Notes: generated by a model not told the origin, from the letters alone. Positions 44,331 to 53,892 are shown, numbered from the stretch's first letter. The stretch: DNA of 64,000 nucleotides from Kordiimonadaceae bacterium (GCA_024236295.1 JACKKT010000008.1:1-64000), one strand, 5' to 3'. Numbers and translations are program-made.

Positions 44331-46688
44331 TTAATTTCGTTTCAGTCTGCCATAGGCCGCAACAATTGCCGCACTGTCAATCATAAAATGTTCATATAAA
44401 TCTGGAAGATCACCAGTTTGACCAAAGGCCTCAACGCCCAGCGGTACTACCGGATTTCCATGAATACTGCCAAGCCATGAAAGGTTAAGCGGATGACCGT
44501 CACAAACAGAAACCACCACACAGTCCCGTGCCAGATTAGACATCAAATTCTCAATATGGGAAGTTTTCTGAATTTTATTTATGGCACTGCTCCTGCGCGA
44601 AGCGGCCCAGTCACGATATAGAATATCTGATGAAGTTACGGCAAGAACCGCCATATCCTTATTTTCGTGCTGCAAGTCCTGCACAGCCCCCATGACTTCA
44701 GGTGCAATTGCTCCTGAGTAAATTATTGCCCTTGTTGTTCCACTGGTTGGCTTTCTTAGCCAATAAGCCCCTTTGACAATATTATCCTTATCTTCCTCGG
44801 TAAGTTTACGGGGAAGCTGATCAATTTTTCGCGTTGAAAGACGAAGGTATACCGATGACCCTTCCTCATCCTGCATGGTCTCAAACGCCCACTTCATCAG
44901 AACGGCTAGTTCGTCAGCATAAGATGGCTCAACAGAGGTTAACCCGGGTTGTGCAAGGCCAATTAACGGCGTACCGATGGACTGATGGGCGCCGCCTTCC
45001 GGCCCAAGGGTAACACCCGACGGGGTCGCAACAAGCATGAAGCGTGCGCCCTGATATGCAGCATAATTAAGAGCATCGAGCCCGCGGGCAATGAATGGAT
45101 CATAAAGCGTTCCCACCGGGAAAAGTCTTTCGCCGAAATGATGGTGGGCCAGTCCCAATTGTCCTAGAAGTGAGAACAGATTGTTTTCGGCAATACCAAG
45201 CTCCATATGTTGACCTGAAGGTCCTTTTCGCCATATCTGGGCGCTGGGAATTCTTTTATCCTTGAAAATATCAGCCACATCTTCGCGGGCATAAAGATTT
45301 CTGCGATTAACCCACGGCCCCAGATTGGTTGAAGATGTCACATCAGGGCTGGTTGTTATAATCCGATCAGCAAGTTCGCTGTCCCCCTTGGCAAGCTCAA
45401 ACATAATTTTACCAAAAGCTTCCTGGGTTGACTGATAATCATCGCTTGGCGCCGGAATTTCCGGAATGCGGATAGCGGCAGCTTTCTTAATTGCTTTTTT
45501 ACGCTGTTGATAGGCACTGTTATCAATAAAAAGCTGCAGTTTTTCCGCATATTTCTCAAGTCCCCCAAATTTATCCCATTCCGCACCTTCAGGAACTTTC
45601 TGGTCTTTTTGAAACTGTGCCATTTGCCCTACGCTCATCAACCCGGCATGGTTATCCTTGTGTCCGGCAAGCGGCAGCCCATGACCTTTAACCGTATAGG
45701 CAATGAAGCACTGTGGCTGATCACTTTCGGCCTGGGAGAATGCTTCTGACAGGGTTTCAAGATCATGACCGCCAAGATTGGTCATGACCTCTGCCAGCTC
45801 AGGATCACTGTAACTGTCCAGAAATTCACCAAGCTTGCTTGTGCCTTTAAGCTCATCAGATAACTGCTTTCGCCATTCGGCCCCACCCTGATAGGTCAGG
45901 GCTGAATAAAGCTGGTTTGGACAGTTATCGATCCATTTTAGAATTGCTTCACCCGCCGGCCCTTCCTGAGCCTTAAGAAGTTTTTTTCCATATTTTAAAG
46001 TGGAAACCTTCCATCCCAAACTGTCAAAAACACCACTGATACGGCCGAAAAGCGCATCATCAACGACACCATCAAGACTTTGACGGTTATAATCAATAAT
46101 CCACCAAAGGTTTCTGACACGGTGTTTCCACCCTTCGAGCAGGCTTTCAAATATATTGCCTTCATCAAATTCCGCATCGCCGGCAAGTGCAATCATCCGG
46201 CCCAAGGCATTTTCATCATGCCAACCATGATCAACCATATAATCCTGGGTCAGGGAATTAAATAAAGTTGCCGCAACACCCATTCCTACCGACCCGGTCG
46301 AAAAATCAACATCCGTCGTATCTTTCGTCATGGAGGGATAGGACTGTGCTCCTCCAAATCCTCTAAAATTCTGCATTTTAGGCAGCGTTTGCCGATCCAT
46401 CAGATACATGATTGCATGCATAATGGGAGAGGCATGGGGTTTCACAGCAACCCGGTCATTCGGCTTCAGGATATGAAAATACAGGGCTGTCATAATTGTC
46501 GCCAGTGATGCGCTGGATGCCTGATGGCCGCCAACTTTAAGACCATCCCGCGACGGACGAAGATGATTGGCGTTATGGATCATATAGCTTGCCAGCCAGA
46601 GGACTTTTTTCTCAAGCAGTTTTAAATTTTCAAGATCTGCTTTGGATATCTTTTTTGCTGGCCCACTTGCTTTGCCGATAGTCGTCAT
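44331..46688 (-). CDS. Transketolase / AceE-like thiamine-diphosphate E1 enzyme
   Basis: A 785-residue TPP enzyme. The TPP-Mg motif is GDAEFDEGNIFESLLEGW..IIDYNRQ, and the pyrimidine domain contains LGIAENNLFSLLGQLGLAHH. LRPSRDGLKVGGHQASSASLATI resembles the homodimeric pyruvate dehydrogenase E1 (AceE) opening rather than classical transketolase. Annotation pipelines usually label such proteins transketolase. No E2 or E3 gene is adjacent, so it may act alone as a decarboxylase or carboligase on a 2-oxo acid. It sits inside the aromatic CoA-catabolic cluster. The substrate is unknown, and an aryl-2-oxo acid is conceivable. Confidence 0.82.
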   Translation of the reverse strand: MTTIGKASGPAKKISKADLENLKLLEKKVLWLASYMIHNANHLRPSRDGLKVGGHQASSASLATIMTALYFHILKPNDRVAVKPHASPIMHAIMYLMDRQTLPKMQNFRGFGGAQSYPSMTKDTTDVDFSTGSVGMGVAATLFNSLTQDYMVDHGWHDENALGRMIALAGDAEFDEGNIFESLLEGWKHRVRNLWWIIDYNRQSLDGVVDDALFGRISGVFDSLGWKVSTLKYGKKLLKAQEGPAGEAILKWIDNCPNQLYSALTYQGGAEWRKQLSDELKGTSKLGEFLDSYSDPELAEVMTNLGGHDLETLSEAFSQAESDQPQCFIAYTVKGHGLPLAGHKDNHAGLMSVGQMAQFQKDQKVPEGAEWDKFGGLEKYAEKLQLFIDNSAYQQRKKAIKKAAAIRIPEIPAPSDDYQSTQEAFGKIMFELAKGDSELADRIITTSPDVTSSTNLGPWVNRRNLYAREDVADIFKDKRIPSAQIWRKGPSGQHMELGIAENNLFSLLGQLGLAHHHFGERLFPVGTLYDPFIARGLDALNYAAYQGARFMLVATPSGVTLGPEGGAHQSIGTPLIGLAQPGLTSVEPSYADELAVLMKWAFETMQDEEGSSVYLRLSTRKIDQLPRKLTEEDKDNIVKGAYWLRKPTSGTTRAIIYSGAIAPEVMGAVQDLQHENKDMAVLAVTSSDILYRDWAASRRSSAINKIQKTSHIENLMSNLARDCVVVSVCDGHPLNLSWLGSIHGNPVVPLGVEAFGQTGDLPDLYEHFMIDSAAIVAAYGRLKRN

Positions 46689-46709
46689 TCCTCACCTCAA
46701 ATATAAAAA

Positions 46710-46725
46710 GTTACCAGAGAGTAAC
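46710..46725. promoter_or_regulatory. Inverted repeat upstream of the AceE-like gene
   Basis: GTTAC (46710-46714) and GTAAC (46721-46725) form an inverted repeat with a six-base spacer, 22 bases upstream of the ATG at 46688. The TTAC/GTAA half-sites recall the TTACRTGTAA palindromes of this locus but with wider spacing. Possible operator, weak evidence. Confidence 0.3.
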
Positions 46726-46776
46726 ATTTATATTTATCGAAGCCAAGCAATTTCGGATGACAAAGTGATTTTTGGT

Positions 46777-47919
46777 TTATGCCAGAAAGTTCTTGTTATC
46801 CGATAGCACCTTTAATACCCTATCAATATCCTGAATGTTATTATAAAAATGGGCCGAAAGCCTTAAGTTTCCATCCCTGCAGGAGGCAACAATATTTTGC
46901 TCTGCCAGCCTATCAACCAGTGCATATTGATCGGTTGAGGCAACGGTGATCATGGCCCCGTGCAGCTCAGGATCGGTAGGCGACATCAGCTTTCCACCAA
47001 TTTTCAACACGCCTTCCTTCAGGTGCTCATTTAGTGCAGCCACGTATTCTCTGATATTTTCAACACCAATTTCAAGGATCAGATTAAGTCCTGCTTCTGC
47101 AGCATAAAGATTAGGCACTGCTGGTGTTCCCTGTTCAAAACGTCTGGCTGAATTTGCCGGAATATTGTCATGGATTAACATGGCATGGATATCCTCCTGG
47201 GCAAACCATCCTGTCTGGGTCGGGTTTGATTGACCAATCAGATCTTCGCGAACATATAGAAACCCGACACCCGCGGTTGAAAGCAGATATTTAAGAGAAC
47301 CTCCCACGATGAAATCAACATTCCAGTCAGCGGCACTGATCGGCACGGCACCAACCCCCTGATAGGCATCAACCAAAATCATTGCCCCGTTTTTACGGGA
47401 AATATCACAAATTTTGGGGATATCAGCCAGGGCCCCATTCCGGTAGCACACCAAGGGCACAGCGACCAACAGGGTTTTATCATCAACCAGTCTCTCAAGC
47501 TCCTCAATATCAATCATGCCATCCTTTTCTTTAACATGGACGACCTCCGCACCGTTTTTCTTAAGCGCATGCCAGGCATGTGCCTCCGTCGGAAAGGCGA
47601 GATCAGTGGTGACAATTTTTTTTCGGGGACCGGAAAAATCAAGACTGCTTGATACCGCACTTAAAGAAGCCGATGCCGATGCCGTAACCGCAATTTCACT
47701 TTCCTTTGCCGAAAGCAGATTTGCAAAAAGGGCGCGGACCCTTTCAAGCCGGTCACACCAGTTGATCCAGTCTGCTCCTAACTGATGCCGATCTTTCAGA
47801 TAATTTAGAAAAGCGGCTTCAACCTCGTTTGAAAGGGCAGCATAAGAACAACTGTTGATATAAACTTTGCTTTTAAAAATCGGAAAATGTTCCCGATATT
47901 CTTCCATTGATTTCATCAT
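46777..47919 (-). CDS. Class V aminotransferase-fold PLP enzyme
   Basis: A 380-residue class V aminotransferase family protein. The PLP-binding Lys is in FIVGGSLKYLLSTAGVGFLYV, and the conserved Asp and Gln that hold the cofactor are in AMILVDAYQGVGAVP. The family includes cysteine desulfurases, isopenicillin N epimerase, aminotransferases and kynureninase. Given the anthranilate-type genes around it, a kynureninase-like or amine-handling role is worth testing, although the sequence does not show kynureninase-specific motifs that I recognise. It follows the CDGSH-cupin gene by five bases. AGGGGAT lies before two adjacent ATGs (47919, 47916). Confidence 0.85.
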   Translation of the reverse strand: MMKSMEEYREHFPIFKSKVYINSCSYAALSNEVEAAFLNYLKDRHQLGADWINWCDRLERVRALFANLLSAKESEIAVTASASASLSAVSSSLDFSGPRKKIVTTDLAFPTEAHAWHALKKNGAEVVHVKEKDGMIDIEELERLVDDKTLLVAVPLVCYRNGALADIPKICDISRKNGAMILVDAYQGVGAVPISAADWNVDFIVGGSLKYLLSTAGVGFLYVREDLIGQSNPTQTGWFAQEDIHAMLIHDNIPANSARRFEQGTPAVPNLYAAEAGLNLILEIGVENIREYVAALNEHLKEGVLKIGGKLMSPTDPELHGAMITVASTDQYALVDRLAEQNIVASCRDGNLRLSAHFYNNIQDIDRVLKVLSDNKNFLA

Positions 47920-47924
47920 ATCCC

Positions 47925-48983
47925 CTAATAATTTATTGCCGGACTTCCAGAGGGGTAGAAAACACCCATGAGAAGCATGCCATCATCCGCCGTGCATTCA
48001 AGTGAATGACCCTGACGGTGCGGCAGGAACAATACATCACCACATTCAACCGTCGCCCATTTGGTGCCAGTCCACATCCGCCCAAATCCGGAGAGGATTA
48101 CAATTGCCTCTTCATAAAGATGGCGATGCATGGCTGCACGGGATTTTGGGATCTGGCCGATAAACTGTGTAACCTCATTTGACCCCACTTTTTTATCAAC
48201 CAGTTCCTGATAAAAACGGTTGGCCATAACATTGGCAGTCGCAAGGTTGAATGCCACATAGCGCTCGGGATAATCGGCTTGAAATTCACTCTGATTTTTA
48301 TCAGAAATCGTTAGGTCACTGAGCATTGGACAAGCGGTTGCATAAATTGTCATTTCTCCTTCAGTAATGATACGGAATGCTTCACCGGGCCTGACATAAA
48401 TACCCGCTTCGCCGGCAACTTCAAATTCCCGTCCTGCGATATCAATTTTGCCTTTACCATCGACAAAATAAAGAACCGTATCAACACCCTTATATTCAAG
48501 CCAGGGTGTTGTCCCGGGTGAAACCGAAAATTTATGAAGGCTTAGTTTTGTTGCCCCGTCCTCTTCCGAAATAACTGGCTGGTACCTTAAATTACCCACC
48601 ACTTTGTCATTATCCGCCTGCGGCGTTAAAACATAGGCTCCACCGTCAATGAGCGCCTTGCCATTTTCCCGCTCAACAAAAAGGGAACTTTTCATGCTTT
48701 CCACTTCTTCAGGCGTCGCTTCGGCATAAACATCTTCAAGGTTATTATGGGATCCATCGCAATAAGGACCGGACTTTGTTGCCTTACAGACGCACAGCAA
48801 AACATCCTCATCCTTATCCGCGGTAAAAACCATTGGCCTCTTGTCTGTCACTTTGTGCGATCCATCACAGAAGGGCTGGTTTTTACTGAGCTTACAGGTG
48901 CACCATGCATATTTCTTGCCCGCCTCAAGGCTGACAAGCGCCGGTTTATTTTCTGCAATATATTTTACTTTTTTTTCTGTCAT
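47925..48983 (-). CDS. CDGSH iron-sulfur domains fused to a double cupin
   Basis: A 352-residue protein of unusual build. Residues 28-43 (CTC..FCDGSH: Cys28, Cys30, Cys39, His43) and 64-79 (CVC..YCDGSH: Cys64, Cys66, Cys75, His79) are two CDGSH 2Fe-2S sites. Two cupin domains follow, at roughly 130-230 and 265-350, the second with AAMHRHLYEEAIVILSGFGRMW. CDGSH domains carry electron-transfer or redox-sensing clusters, and cupins of this kind are often mononuclear-iron oxygenases. A self-contained electron supply to an oxygenase is an attractive inference. The ATG at 48983 is chosen; an earlier in-frame ATG at 49040 lies inside the preceding gene. No known function is assigned. Confidence 0.85.
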   Translation of the reverse strand: MTEKKVKYIAENKPALVSLEAGKKYAWCTCKLSKNQPFCDGSHKVTDKRPMVFTADKDEDVLLCVCKATKSGPYCDGSHNNLEDVYAEATPEEVESMKSSLFVERENGKALIDGGAYVLTPQADNDKVVGNLRYQPVISEEDGATKLSLHKFSVSPGTTPWLEYKGVDTVLYFVDGKGKIDIAGREFEVAGEAGIYVRPGEAFRIITEGEMTIYATACPMLSDLTISDKNQSEFQADYPERYVAFNLATANVMANRFYQELVDKKVGSNEVTQFIGQIPKSRAAMHRHLYEEAIVILSGFGRMWTGTKWATVECGDVLFLPHRQGHSLECTADDGMLLMGVFYPSGSPAINY

Positions 48984-48994
48984 TTCATCACCTG

Positions 48995-51046
48995 CTATTT
49001 CGTGGCCAATTTTATCATAAGATTTGAGGGTTTCCACCATCGTTCACCATGCATTTTGGCAAATTCATTTATTTTACGGACCACATAATCAAGTCCAATT
49101 TGCTCCGCATAAAAAAGGGGTCCACCCTTATAGCGCGGAAACCCAAAGGCGGATGTATAAACCACATCGACGTCACTGGCCCTTAAGGCAATACCTTCCT
49201 CAACGATTTTAAAACCTTCGTTAATCAGGGCAAAGATGCACCGTTCCTCTATTTCCTTGTCACTGATTGTGCGCCGCGTGATTTGAAACGCGTCCGCAAA
49301 TATTTTGGCCAGCTCAGTGACCATCGGGTTTAGGGACTTTTGCCCCCCATCATAAACATAAAATCCGGCACCAGTTTTCTGACCCTTATTCCCGTCCTTG
49401 ACCAGTGCTGTATGGATGGCAAAAGCTCTTTGGTCATAAAGTTCAGGACCAAGCTTTTCACGGGCCATAACCCCAATATCTATACCGGCCATGTCAAGCA
49501 TAGTAAACATGCCCATCGGCATGCCAAATTCATATAAAACACGGTCAACCTGCTCGACATCTGCCCCTTCAAGCAGAAGAAGTCCTGCCTCCCGGCCATA
49601 ACAGGAGGACATCCGGTTGGCAATAAAGCCGTAGCAAACCCCTGATATAACAGCCGTTTTCCCAACCATTTTTGCTAATTTCAATGCTGTTGCCAGTGTC
49701 TCGTTCGATGTATGATCGGTTCTGACAATTTCTAAAAGCGGCATAATATGGGCCGGGCTAAAAAAATGAAGCCCGAGTACATTTTGTGGTCGCGATGTCA
49801 CGCTGGCTATTTCATTAATATCAAGAAAAGATGTGTTAGTTGCCAGGATCGCAGTTGGTTTCATCACACTATCCAGTTTTTCAAACACCTGCTTTTTAAT
49901 TTCCATTTTTTCAAATACGGCCTCAATCACAAGATCAGCATTTGCAATATCATCATATTCGCAGGTAAGTATAAGCCCGGCCAGCATCTTTTCTTTCTGA
50001 TCTTCGGTTATGCGACCCTTTTTGACTGATGAATCATATATATTAGTAATTTTCTGCCGCGCGGCACCACATGCGTCGGGGGAGATTTCCAATAAAGTAA
50101 CCGGAAACATTTTATTTAAAAAACTAACGGCAATACCACAACCCATTATGCCACCGCCGATGACCGCAACCTGCCCAATATCATAGACGGCTGTGTTTTT
50201 ATCAATACCGGGCACTTTTGCTGCTTCCCGCTCTGCAAAAAACAGATGACACTGGGCTTTTGACTGTGCTCCTTCAACAAGTTTTATAAATTGTTCCCGT
50301 TCAACCATTAACCCCTCTTTAAAAGATAAGGTGGTGGCAGCTTTCACTGCTTCTATCGCTGCCGCTGGCGCAAGAAAACCACGAGTTCGGGCAGCTATTT
50401 TTTTTGCAAATATATCAAAAACTTCAGAATTATCTTTGATGTCTAGATCACTTACTCTTTTTGCCGGTTGTTTATTTTTGATAATTTCTTCAGCAAATGT
50501 GATAGCATTCTGTTTTAGGTTATTTTGGCTGATCCGGTCAGCGATTTTAAGCGCCAGCGTTTTTTCTGCTGAAACAGGCTTTCCGCTAGTGATCATATCC
50601 AGAGCTTGAGAAACGCCTATCAGACGGGGAAGCCGCTGGGTCCCGCCCGCACCGGGTATAAGCCCCAGATTTACTTCCGGCAGCCCGACTTTTGCTGACG
50701 CTTCCAATATCCGGTAATGACAGCATAGAGCCAGTTCAAATCCGCCCCCTAGGGCCGTACCGTGAATGGCAGCAATGAGTGGAATATTGATTTTATCCAT
50801 TTGATCTATCAGTTCAGGCAGACTTGGCGATTTAGGCGGTTTTCCAAATTCTGAAATATCGGCACCGGCACAAAAGGTGCGGCCCGCACAGCATAAGATT
50901 ATTGCTCTGACATCGTCCCTGGCTTCCACATCCACAAATGCGCGAGAAACGCCTTCCCTTACAGCATGTGAAAGCGCATTTACAGGCGGGTTATCAATGA
51001 TGATCACTGCAATATCATTGTTTATTTCAGTGGAAACTACGCTCAC
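48995..51046 (-). CDS. FadJ/FadB-like enoyl-CoA hydratase / 3-hydroxyacyl-CoA dehydrogenase
   Basis: A 683-residue bifunctional beta-oxidation enzyme. The N-terminal crotonase domain (residues 1-180) keeps both catalytic glutamates, in GTALGGGFELALCCHYR and LPEVNLGLIPGAGGTQRLPR. The NAD site is VAVIGGGIMGCGIAVSF near residue 295, and two 3-hydroxyacyl-CoA dehydrogenase C-terminal domains follow, with LGLHFFSPAHIMPLLEIV. It hydrates an enoyl-CoA and oxidises the 3-hydroxyacyl-CoA. It probably processes the reduced ring product of the 2-aminobenzoyl-CoA route. The start is a GTG at 51046, 12 bases after the thioesterase stop. Confidence 0.92.
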   Translation of the reverse strand: MSVVSTEINNDIAVIIIDNPPVNALSHAVREGVSRAFVDVEARDDVRAIILCCAGRTFCAGADISEFGKPPKSPSLPELIDQMDKINIPLIAAIHGTALGGGFELALCCHYRILEASAKVGLPEVNLGLIPGAGGTQRLPRLIGVSQALDMITSGKPVSAEKTLALKIADRISQNNLKQNAITFAEEIIKNKQPAKRVSDLDIKDNSEVFDIFAKKIAARTRGFLAPAAAIEAVKAATTLSFKEGLMVEREQFIKLVEGAQSKAQCHLFFAEREAAKVPGIDKNTAVYDIGQVAVIGGGIMGCGIAVSFLNKMFPVTLLEISPDACGAARQKITNIYDSSVKKGRITEDQKEKMLAGLILTCEYDDIANADLVIEAVFEKMEIKKQVFEKLDSVMKPTAILATNTSFLDINEIASVTSRPQNVLGLHFFSPAHIMPLLEIVRTDHTSNETLATALKLAKMVGKTAVISGVCYGFIANRMSSCYGREAGLLLLEGADVEQVDRVLYEFGMPMGMFTMLDMAGIDIGVMAREKLGPELYDQRAFAIHTALVKDGNKGQKTGAGFYVYDGGQKSLNPMVTELAKIFADAFQITRRTISDKEIEERCIFALINEGFKIVEEGIALRASDVDVVYTSAFGFPRYKGGPLFYAEQIGLDYVVRKINEFAKMHGERWWKPSNLMIKLATK

Positions 51047-51058
51047 TTATTCAGACCT

Positions 51059-51475
51059 CTATTTCATATAATCTTTCATAATATTTTTCACATGGGCAGG
51101 AAGCGGATGACTTTTCATAATAGCCCCTTTTCCCTTAATATAGGCCAGAGTCACTATGGCGCTGAGAATCTCATTTTCTCCGACTTTTGCTTCAATTTCC
51201 ACAGTAAAGGACGAGCGACCGATTTTGGTCACATTCAAATACCAGTCAACATAATCTTCTAACTCGGCAGGGCGCTTGAATGTAACATTGAGATTTACGG
51301 TCGGAACACCGTAATCTGTTTCAACGATCATTTCCTTGTAGCTGAATTTAACCACATCGGCGAAAAAATCCTCAACAATGTCATTAATCATTTCAACCAG
51401 ACGCGGATAATATGTAATCCCGGCGGCGTCTGTCTGTCCGAAACGGATTTTCCGTGTTACCTTAAAAGTGGCCAT
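51059..51475 (-). CDS. Acyl-CoA thioesterase, 4-hydroxybenzoyl-CoA thioesterase family (hotdog fold)
   Basis: A 138-residue hotdog protein. The motif RFGQTDAAGITYYPRLVEMIND contains the catalytic Asp16 and the usual D-x-x-G-x-x-Y-Y pattern of 4-hydroxybenzoyl-CoA/YbgC-type thioesterases. It hydrolyses acyl- or aryl-CoA, perhaps releasing anthranilate or a dead-end intermediate to recover CoA. It lies between the monooxygenase/reductase gene and the FadJ-like gene in the same minus-strand operon. Specificity is inferred from context. Confidence 0.88.
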   Translation of the reverse strand: MATFKVTRKIRFGQTDAAGITYYPRLVEMINDIVEDFFADVVKFSYKEMIVETDYGVPTVNLNVTFKRPAELEDYVDWYLNVTKIGRSSFTVEIEAKVGENEILSAIVTLAYIKGKGAIMKSHPLPAHVKNIMKDYMK

Positions 51476-51502
51476 ATCCCCTGATCCTTTATTTTTCGGC
51501 TG

Positions 51503-53848
51503 TTATTTATGGCGGCTGGGCTTGGCTTTTTGTTGCCATTCCAGTTGTTGTGCCCGTGCCTTTTCTTTTAAGCTATAGGCCTGCGCTTTACCAGAAAGAT
51601 ATTGTTTTTCCCAATCTCCCTCATCAAGTGGTACGCCGTACCAGGCGGCCGCCTCACGTGTAAAATAAGGGTTCCAGAGATGCGGACGGCCAAGTGCCAC
51701 AAGATCTGCCCGCCTTGTATGGATAATGGTATTAACCTGTGCCGGGTCGGTGATGTTGCCAACAGCCATGGTGGCAACCCGGGGGACATTACGGATGGCT
51801 TCTGCAAAGCCAAGCTGGAACATACGACCATAAATCGGTTTCTGGTCAGGTACGGTTTGTCCGGCAGATACGTCAATCAGATCCACTCCCGCATCCTTAA
51901 AGGCATTGGCTATATAAAACGTATCTTCCTCGGTAATACCGCCCTCGACCCAGTCACAGGCAGAAATCCTTACTGACATCGGTTTATGTTCCGGCCATAC
52001 GTCTTTCATCGCCTTAAACACTTCAAGCGGGAAACGGCATCGGTTTTCAATGGATCCGCCATAATCGTCATCGCGGATATTGGTTAGCGGCGATAAAAAA
52101 GATGCAAGCAAATATCCGTGCGCCGCATGCATTTCGATCATATCAAACCCGGCACGATCCGCCCGTATCGTTGCCTGACGGAAATCGGCAATAATTTTAT
52201 TCATATCCGCGCGGTCAATAGCTTTTGGTGTTTGTGAGATATCCTTAAAATAAGGCAGGGCGGATGCTGACTTAAGCGGCCAGTTTTTATCCTTGTCCTT
52301 AATAGGATGATCAGCATTTTGCCAGCCCAGCTGGGTTGACCCTTTACGTCCGGCATGGCCAAGCTGCATGCAGATTTTTGTTTTTGTGTTTTCATGAACA
52401 AAATCAACAATTCGTTTCCAGCCAGCTTCGTGTCTGTCCGTCCAAAGCCCCGGGCAGCCAAGGGTAATCCGCGCTTCCGGCGACGGACAGGTCATTTCCA
52501 CATACATTAGGCCCATACCGCCCTTTGCGCATCCTCCATAGTGATTGAAATGCCAGTCGGTAACATTGCCCTCTTCATCCGCTGAATATTGCGCCATAGG
52601 CGACATAACAACACGGTTTCGAAGCTCCATTTCACCCAGTTTGAATTTCGTGAACATTGGTGTCGGCCGGCTTTGCCGATAATCATAACCGCTTTCAAGG
52701 TAATACCGTTCATAAAATGCCGTATCTATTTTTTCAGCAAAGCCCGGATCACGAAGGATCAGATTATCATATGTCACCGATTTAGACCGGCACATAACAA
52801 CCGTGGCAAACTGCATAAGGTCCATATCCCAGGACCGGTCCATATGTTCAAACCAGGCCATGGAAACATCGGCATTATGCTGTAAAATCTGTACCGGCGT
52901 TTCACGTTCCATGACATAAGATTTAAAAGCATCCTCAACTGACGTTTCACCATGCTCAACCATCGCGTCCGAAAGGGCAATAGCGCATTCCATGGCTAGC
53001 TTGGTGCCGGATCCGATAGAAAAATGGGCTGATGCTTTTGCATCACCGAGAATAGCAATATTTTTGTGATACCAGTTTTTACAATAGATCCTTGGAAACT
53101 GACGCCACATGGAACGGTTAATAATCAGCTTGTGACCTTCCAGTTCCTCAGCAAAAATTTTCTCCAGCTTATCAGCCGATCCCAGTTCGTCAAATTCCTC
53201 AAACTGCCACTTCTGCCAACAGTCATCTGACATTTCAAATACCCAGGTCGATGTTCCTTCCTCATATTGATAGGTATGAGCGCAAATGGGGCCATGTTCT
53301 GTATCTTTAAAGAAATAGGTAAAATCCTCCACTTTTCGGGTAGATCCCATCCAGGTAAATCGGTTGGATTTTATGACAATACTGGGTTTAAAATATTCGC
53401 TGTAATAGGTGCGAATGGCGGAACCAATACCATCACTGGCAAGGATCATGTCCGATGAGGCAAAATCCTTTTCAAGATTTTCAATATCTATACGCTTGCC
53501 GAATGTTAGCTTAACCCCCAGCTCATCACATCTATGTTGCAGAATTTTAAGCAGATTGAGCCTCGAACATCCGGCAAATCCATTGCCCCCGCAACGGACT
53601 TCACTACCTTTGTAACGAATGATAATATCATCCCAATAGGCAAATTCATTGCGGATCAGCGCGTAAGATTCAGGATCGCGATTTAAAAATTCGTCCAAAG
53701 TATCATCGGAAAATACAACACCAAAACCAAAAGTATCATCCGGCCTGTTTTGTTCAAATACTTCAATATCCCAGTCAGGTTTTGCCTTTTTGGTCAGAAG
53801 TGCAAAATAAAGTCCTCCCGGTCCGCCACCAATAACAGATATTTTCAT
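51503..53848 (-). CDS. 2-Aminobenzoyl-CoA monooxygenase/reductase-type fusion flavoprotein
   Basis: A 781-residue two-domain flavoenzyme. Residues 1 to about 390 are a class A FAD monooxygenase (VIGGGPGGLYFALL at the start; DAKASAHFSIGSGTKLAMECA near residue 275). From about residue 395 comes an Old Yellow Enzyme-type FMN reductase (FKLGEMELRNRVVMSPMAQYS, MIEMHAAHGYLLASFLSPLTN, RRADLVALGRPHLWNPY). This fusion is that of the 2-aminobenzoyl-CoA monooxygenase/reductase of Azoarcus evansii, which hydroxylates and then reduces the ring. Salicylyl-CoA 5-hydroxylase is the close alternative. Anthranilate-type context favours the former. First gene of its operon, divergent from a MarR gene. Confidence 0.9.
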   Translation of the reverse strand: MKISVIGGGPGGLYFALLTKKAKPDWDIEVFEQNRPDDTFGFGVVFSDDTLDEFLNRDPESYALIRNEFAYWDDIIIRYKGSEVRCGGNGFAGCSRLNLLKILQHRCDELGVKLTFGKRIDIENLEKDFASSDMILASDGIGSAIRTYYSEYFKPSIVIKSNRFTWMGSTRKVEDFTYFFKDTEHGPICAHTYQYEEGTSTWVFEMSDDCWQKWQFEEFDELGSADKLEKIFAEELEGHKLIINRSMWRQFPRIYCKNWYHKNIAILGDAKASAHFSIGSGTKLAMECAIALSDAMVEHGETSVEDAFKSYVMERETPVQILQHNADVSMAWFEHMDRSWDMDLMQFATVVMCRSKSVTYDNLILRDPGFAEKIDTAFYERYYLESGYDYRQSRPTPMFTKFKLGEMELRNRVVMSPMAQYSADEEGNVTDWHFNHYGGCAKGGMGLMYVEMTCPSPEARITLGCPGLWTDRHEAGWKRIVDFVHENTKTKICMQLGHAGRKGSTQLGWQNADHPIKDKDKNWPLKSASALPYFKDISQTPKAIDRADMNKIIADFRQATIRADRAGFDMIEMHAAHGYLLASFLSPLTNIRDDDYGGSIENRCRFPLEVFKAMKDVWPEHKPMSVRISACDWVEGGITEEDTFYIANAFKDAGVDLIDVSAGQTVPDQKPIYGRMFQLGFAEAIRNVPRVATMAVGNITDPAQVNTIIHTRRADLVALGRPHLWNPYFTREAAAWYGVPLDEGDWEKQYLSGKAQAYSLKEKARAQQLEWQQKAKPSRHK

Positions 53849-53892
53849 AATTTTGCCTCCCGTATTACAAAAGAAGACTAGCTAAAATTATC

